This document shows, piece by piece, positions 22,816 through 27,219 of a DNA stretch of 27,219 nt. Below the pieces are notes generated by a model that saw only the letters and a program-made list of their open reading frames with translations, made no database searches and was not told where the DNA came from. Position numbers and translations under genes: made by a program. Origin of the DNA: an uncultured bacterium (GTDB lineage: Bacteria; Bacillota; Clostridia; Lachnospirales; Lachnospiraceae); NCBI GenBank assembly GCA_905215155.1, contig CAJMPJ010000048.1:1-27219 (forward strand). The letters are read 5' to 3'. Within the stretch, counting starts at the first letter, position 1. Every line of letters begins with the position of its first letter.

Positions 22816-24336
22816 TTGGAAAAACGAGCAACCATTTATTATACGTCTGATGTTCACGGATATTTATTCCCCACCTCATACGGAGATAAGAGTGAAAAGG
22901 CCATGGGACTTTTAAACTGTATCTCCAACTTTAAAAAGGATGGGAACACTTTGATTTTTGACGGGGGAGATACGCTGCAGGGTTCTCCCATGGCCTCCTA
23001 CATCACGGCACAAGGAGGCGAATTACTGGAATCCGAGCCATTCGCCCGTGTGTATAATGACGCGGGCTATGACGCCGTAGTTCCCGGCAACCATGACTTT
23101 AACTTTGGATATGAACGCCTTTCCCATTATTACAATGCCCTTAACGGAGTCTGTCTCTGTGCCAATGCAGAGGATCTGGAGGGAAAGGCAAAGCTTCAAA
23201 ACAGCCATATTTTTTTGCTGGAAAATGGACTCCGCATCGGAGTGACCGGAATTGTCACAGATTATGTAAATGTATGGGAACAGCCGGAGCATTTGGAAAA
23301 AATTAAAATCACCGATGCATTTGCGGCAGCAAAAGAGGAGCTTGACAGACTTAAAAAGAATTCCGATGTTACCGTGTGTATCTATCACGGCGGCTATGAA
23401 TGTGACCTGGAAACCGGTGAGGTGTTAAGCACCAGCAGAGAAAATGTAGGCTTTCGCATTTTAAAGGAGCTGGAATACGATATCCTTTTGACCGCTCATC
23501 AGCATATGCCAGTCTCAGGCAGAGATCTTTATGGAACTCATACCTTACAGGTCATGGCCAATGCAGTGCAGTACGCAAGGATAGAATTAAGTGTGGAAAA
23601 CGGAGCAGTCCATGCAGAGTCCGCCATCTGTCCCGCAGGAGACTTCCATGAGGAAGAACCGTACCGTTTTCTGCTCCCCTTAGAAGAAGAAGTTCAGAAA
23701 TGGCTTGATGTGAGCATCGGACAGATTAAAGAACCCATCCCAGAGCAGAGCAAGTTAGATATGGCCATGAATGGTTCGGGAGTGGCCGATTTCTTCAATC
23801 AGGTGCAGCTTGCCTATTCGGGAGCAGATATTTCCTGCGTGGGCCTGGGAAATACTCCCATGAGCCTTCCGGAGCACATCACCATGAGGGATTTGGTCCG
23901 GGTCTACCCCTTTTCCAATACGCTTGTGGTTCTATCGGTAAACGAGGATACCCTTAAAAAAGCGCTGGAACGGTGTGCGGAGTATTTTACCCTTAGAGAT
24001 GGGAACATAGAGATATCAGAGGTATTTTTAAATCCCAAGGTGGAGCATTATAATTACGATTACTTTGCGGGAATCCGCTATGAGATAGACTTACAGATGC
24101 CTGTGGGAAGCCGTGTAAAGGAGATTTGGTACAAGGGAGAACCTTTAAACGGACGGACTTTAAGCCTTTGTATGAGTGATTACAGAGCCAGCGGGACCGG
24201 GGGATATGAAGTATATAAAAAATGTCCGGTATTAAAGCGGATCGGTGCGGAAGTACCGGAACTGGCCCTGGATTATTTAAAAAAGCACCCGGTCCTGGAG
24301 ATCCCAAAAAGCGGGAGCATTGTCATCCGCCGGTAA
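22816..24336 (+). CDS. Cytoplasmic 5'-nucleotidase / 2',3'-cyclic phosphodiesterase family metallophosphoesterase
   Basis: A 506-residue UshA/YunD-family enzyme. The N-terminal metallophosphatase domain has the metal ligands in SDVHGYLFP (Asp12, His14), FDGGDTLQGSP, PGNHDFNFGY, CIYHGGYE and LTAHQHM. The C-terminal substrate domain (about 310-480) shows GLGNTPMSLPEHITMRDLVRVYPFSNTLVVLSV and YDYFAGIRYEIDL, as in 5'-nucleotidases. Unlike UshA it has no signal peptide, so it should act inside the cell, like B. subtilis YunD. Translation begins at a TTG, supported by AAGGGGGTGA just upstream and by the fit of the N-terminus to the family. Placed as last gene of a phn-type import operon, it probably dephosphorylates the imported organophosphate. 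The true substrate is unknown. Confidence 0.88.
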   Translation: MEKRATIYYTSDVHGYLFPTSYGDKSEKAMGLLNCISNFKKDGNTLIFDGGDTLQGSPMASYITAQGGELLESEPFARVYNDAGYDAVVPGNHDFNFGYERLSHYYNALNGVCLCANAEDLEGKAKLQNSHIFLLENGLRIGVTGIVTDYVNVWEQPEHLEKIKITDAFAAAKEELDRLKKNSDVTVCIYHGGYECDLETGEVLSTSRENVGFRILKELEYDILLTAHQHMPVSGRDLYGTHTLQVMANAVQYARIELSVENGAVHAESAICPAGDFHEEEPYRFLLPLEEEVQKWLDVSIGQIKEPIPEQSKLDMAMNGSGVADFFNQVQLAYSGADISCVGLGNTPMSLPEHITMRDLVRVYPFSNTLVVLSVNEDTLKKALERCAEYFTLRDGNIEISEVFLNPKVEHYNYDYFAGIRYEIDLQMPVGSRVKEIWYKGEPLNGRTLSLCMSDYRASGTGGYEVYKKCPVLKRIGAEVPELALDYLKKHPVLEIPKSGSIVIRR

Positions 24337-24392
24337 ATAGTGTTTTTCATGTAAATACCAAAAAATTACCAGTGGGACTTTAAATTTTTTAC

Positions 24393-24421
24393 TTGACAAA
24401 ATCAGTTTCATGCTTTAGTCT
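24393..24421 (+). promoter_or_regulatory. Promoter of the amtB-glnB unit
   Basis: TTGACA (24393-24398), 17 bp, TAGTCT (24416-24421); predicted start near 24428. The -35 box is perfect. No sigma-54 type element was seen. Confidence 0.7.
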
Positions 24422-24469
24422 AGCAATATACTTTTTTAAAAAAAGTTAAAGTAATATTTAAAGGCAAAG

Positions 24470-24519
24470 AAGCCATAACTACGTGCAATGCCGCACACGG
24501 TTATGGCTTAATTTTTTTT
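24470..24519 (+). terminator. Leader terminator / attenuator upstream of amtB
   Basis: A 10-bp stem (24470-24479 with 24500-24509) encloses a smaller hairpin GTGC-AATGCC-GCAC (24483-24496). Eight T residues follow at 24512-24519. It lies after the promoter and just 29 bp before the amtB start, so it should stop transcripts unless relieved. The enclosed six-base loop has A at position 1 and G at position 4, as in ANTAR-protein target loops, but the required second hairpin was not found. No glutamine riboswitch was recognised. Confidence 0.75.
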
Positions 24520-24548
24520 ACCAAAAACGAAAGAAAGAGGTGCTTTTT

Positions 24549-25784
24549 ATGGATCACGGAGATTTTTCATGGATGCTTATTTGTTCTGCTCTTGTATTTA
24601 TTATGACCCCAGGGCTTGCATTTTTTTATGGAGGTCTGGTAAAACGGAAAAATGTGATTAATACCATAATGTCGTCAGCCATTATGATGGGAATCGGATC
24701 AATTCTTTGGGTTCTGATCGGTTTTTCTCTCTCCTTCAGCGGAGATATTGGAGGCATTATAGGAAATCTTAACTGGTTTGGCCTTAACTTCGATACCTTT
24801 GGGGATACCACACATCCGTATCCCAATACGCTTGTATTCGCCATCTTCCAGATGATGTTTGCCATTATTGCTCCTGCGCTTATTACCGGTGCCGTGGCAG
24901 AGCGTATGAAATTTTCCTCTCTGGCCATATTTGTGACGCTCTGGTCCATCATCGTTTATTATCCCCTGGCTCATATGGTATGGGGCGGCGGATATTTGTT
25001 CCAGATCGGTTCCATTGACTTTGCCGGAGGCAACGTAGTTCACATCAGCTCCGGTGTAAGCGCTTTGGTTCTTTCCATTCTTCTCGGGAAACGAAGAAAT
25101 TTAGGAAAGGCACCGTACCACCCCCACAACGTGCCGTTTGTATTTCTCGGTGCGGCTCTTCTGTGGTTTGGCTGGTTTGGCTTTAACGGAGGAAGTGCTC
25201 TGGCAGCCAATGAGCTTGCCGCTCATGCATTTATGACGACAAACACGGCAGCAGCTTCTGCGCTCCTTTCCTGGATCTTCATTGAAGTGATCAAAAATGG
25301 CAAACCGACTCTGGTAGGAACCTCCACCGGTCTTGTGATCGGTCTGGTAGCCATAACTCCCGGTGCAGGCTTTGTGCCGATTTGGGCAGCAATCCTCATC
25401 GGAGCACTGGTAAGCCCGATCTGCTACTTCTTCATCAATGTGATCAAACCGAAGTTTGGATATGACGATGCACTTGATGTATTCGGCTGCCATGGAATCG
25501 GCGGTATCTGGGGCGGCATTGCAACTGGTATCTTTGCCCATACAAGTATCAATTCCGCAGCGCCCTGGAACGGCCTGGTATTTGGGGATATCACCTTATT
25601 TCTCCGCCAGATTGCAGCCATTCTTATTACCATTGTCATCGCCGTCGTGGGAACTCTTGTGGCTGCAGGGATTGCATCTCTCATAACGAAGGGAATCAAG
25701 GTCACCAACAAAGATGAGGTGACGGGGCTTGATACTTCGGAGCATGGAGAAACTGCATATCCTGCATTTAATGGAATGGATTAA
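24549..25784 (+). CDS. amtB: Ammonium transporter
   Basis: A 411-residue AmtB/Mep/Rh-family channel that passes ammonium across the membrane. It has about eleven helices and no cleaved signal. Signature pieces include FMTPGLAFFYGGLVKRKNVINTIM, GGNVVHISSGVSALVL with pore His165, GWFGFNGGSALAANELAAHAF, and DVFGCHGIGGIWGGIATGIFA with pore His315, the twin histidines of the family. AGAGG eight bases upstream sets the start; a longer frame to 24483 runs through the leader terminator. It is followed 18 bp later by a PII gene, the standard amtB-glnK pairing in which PII blocks the channel when nitrogen is ample. Confidence 0.95.
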   Translation: MDHGDFSWMLICSALVFIMTPGLAFFYGGLVKRKNVINTIMSSAIMMGIGSILWVLIGFSLSFSGDIGGIIGNLNWFGLNFDTFGDTTHPYPNTLVFAIFQMMFAIIAPALITGAVAERMKFSSLAIFVTLWSIIVYYPLAHMVWGGGYLFQIGSIDFAGGNVVHISSGVSALVLSILLGKRRNLGKAPYHPHNVPFVFLGAALLWFGWFGFNGGSALAANELAAHAFMTTNTAAASALLSWIFIEVIKNGKPTLVGTSTGLVIGLVAITPGAGFVPIWAAILIGALVSPICYFFINVIKPKFGYDDALDVFGCHGIGGIWGGIATGIFAHTSINSAAPWNGLVFGDITLFLRQIAAILITIVIAVVGTLVAAGIASLITKGIKVTNKDEVTGLDTSEHGETAYPAFNGMD

Positions 25785-25802
25785 TAGAAGGGGGATCATT
25801 AG

Positions 25803-26144
25803 ATGAAGAAAATTGAAGCATTTATCCGGCCGGAAAAGCTGGAGGACATTAAAGAAATTATGGATGAATTGAAGTTAAACGGCTTAAGCGTGATGCAGGT
25901 CATGGGATGCGGCAATCAGAAGGGCTGGACAGAATTTGTACGAGGGGCGGAAGTGGACTATAACTTTCTTACCAAAATAAAGATTGAGCTTGTGGTTCCC
26001 GATTCTCAGGCGGAAGCTGTAATTGATGCCATCACCAAAAAGGCGTATACCGGAGAATTTGGTGATGGGAAAATCTTCATTTCCGATATTCAGGATGCGG
26101 TTCGTATCCGTACCGGAGAGCGGGGGGAAGACGCAATCAAATAG
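25803..26144 (+). CDS. glnK: PII nitrogen-regulatory protein (GlnB/GlnK family)
   Basis: A 113-residue PII protein. Family features seen are MKKIEAFIRPEKLEDIKEIM, GLSVMQVMGCGNQKG with Gln39, the T-loop region FVRGAEVDYNFLTKIKIELVV with Lys58, TGEFGDGKIFI, and a C-terminal VRIRTGERG. These bind ATP/ADP and 2-oxoglutarate and sense energy and nitrogen state. Residue 51, the uridylylated Tyr in enteric PII, is Val here, with a Tyr at 53, so GlnD-type control at that site is unlikely. GGGGG lies a few bases upstream of the ATG. It is encoded directly after amtB and should bind the channel. Confidence 0.94.
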   Translation: MKKIEAFIRPEKLEDIKEIMDELKLNGLSVMQVMGCGNQKGWTEFVRGAEVDYNFLTKIKIELVVPDSQAEAVIDAITKKAYTGEFGDGKIFISDIQDAVRIRTGERGEDAIK

Positions 26145-26173
26145 GTTTTTTTAAAAAGATTCTACTATATTAT

Positions 26174-26214
26174 AAGGCCGCAGATCCTATGCTGAAAAAA
26201 GGATCTGCGGCCTT
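26174..26214. terminator. Hairpin between convergent glnK and collagen-like genes
   Basis: A perfect 14-bp stem (26174-26187 with 26201-26214, 13-nt loop) sits 29 bp after the PII stop. Neither strand has a T run after it, so it is not a classic terminator, but its strength and position between convergent genes suggest it ends or protects transcripts. Confidence 0.5.
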
Positions 26215-26278
26215 ACTGCGTTGCTGTAATAAGTTATTTATACAAAATCATATCGGATTGATATTTCCGTTGTTTTTT

Positions 26279-27219
<941 letters not shown>

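Noticed and set aside
24422..24548. Glutamine riboswitch or sigma-54 promoter upstream of amtB
   Set aside because: Neither the glnA-type core nor a GG-N10-GC element was found.

Overview
The window looks like chromosomal DNA from a spore-forming anaerobic Firmicute, most likely a Lachnospiraceae-type clostridium (Lacrimispora/Enterocloster-like). This rests on the style of the genes: strong AGGAGG ribosome sites, lipoprotein solute-binding proteins, a collagen-like spore-surface gene, and an amtB-glnB pair without GlnD-type target residues. It was not placed by any database search. There is no phage, transposon, tRNA, rRNA or CRISPR array in it.

Layout. (1) 1-2147: tail of a DUF1593/Sde0182-like protein, then a lipoprotein type-B carboxylesterase ending in a strong terminator. 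(2) 2161-7146: a malate/citrate utilisation locus. A CitA/DcuS-type sensor kinase and CitB-type response regulator run leftward. A malic enzyme and a 2-hydroxycarboxylate transporter run rightward, a layout like the maeKR/maePE locus of Lactobacillus casei. (3) 7147-8623: a small esterase gene bounded by two homologous copies of an apparent small RNA gene. Each copy has its own promoter, three hairpins, C-rich loops and an intrinsic terminator. (4) 8624-15739: a LysR regulator, a NikABCDE-type nickel/metal-chelate ABC importer, and an M14-family deacylase. (5) 15832-18081: DNA topoisomerase III with its own promoter and terminator. (6) 18113-24336: a LacI-family regulator with tandem operator-like sites, a PhnD-C-E-E phosphonate-type ABC importer, and a cytoplasmic 5'-nucleotidase-family phosphoesterase, apparently one operon. 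(7) 24393-26214: an amtB-PII ammonium module behind a leader with an intrinsic terminator. (8) 26279-27219 (minus strand, running off the right edge): a collagen-like protein with at least 60 uninterrupted Gly-X-Y triplets.

How the genes work together. Most of the window is sense-and-import modules: a regulator, a transporter, and an enzyme that acts on the imported compound (malate to pyruvate; an organophosphate to phosphate; possibly an acylated metal chelator). Two importers (nik and phn) have a hairpin between the binding-protein gene and the next gene, which would let the binding protein be made in excess.

The most novel-looking items are the paired small RNAs at about 7223-7394 and 8397-8566, the nickel-type binding protein that keeps the chelator-binding residues of E. 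coli NikA but lacks its metal-ligand histidine, and the LacI-phn-nucleotidase operon.
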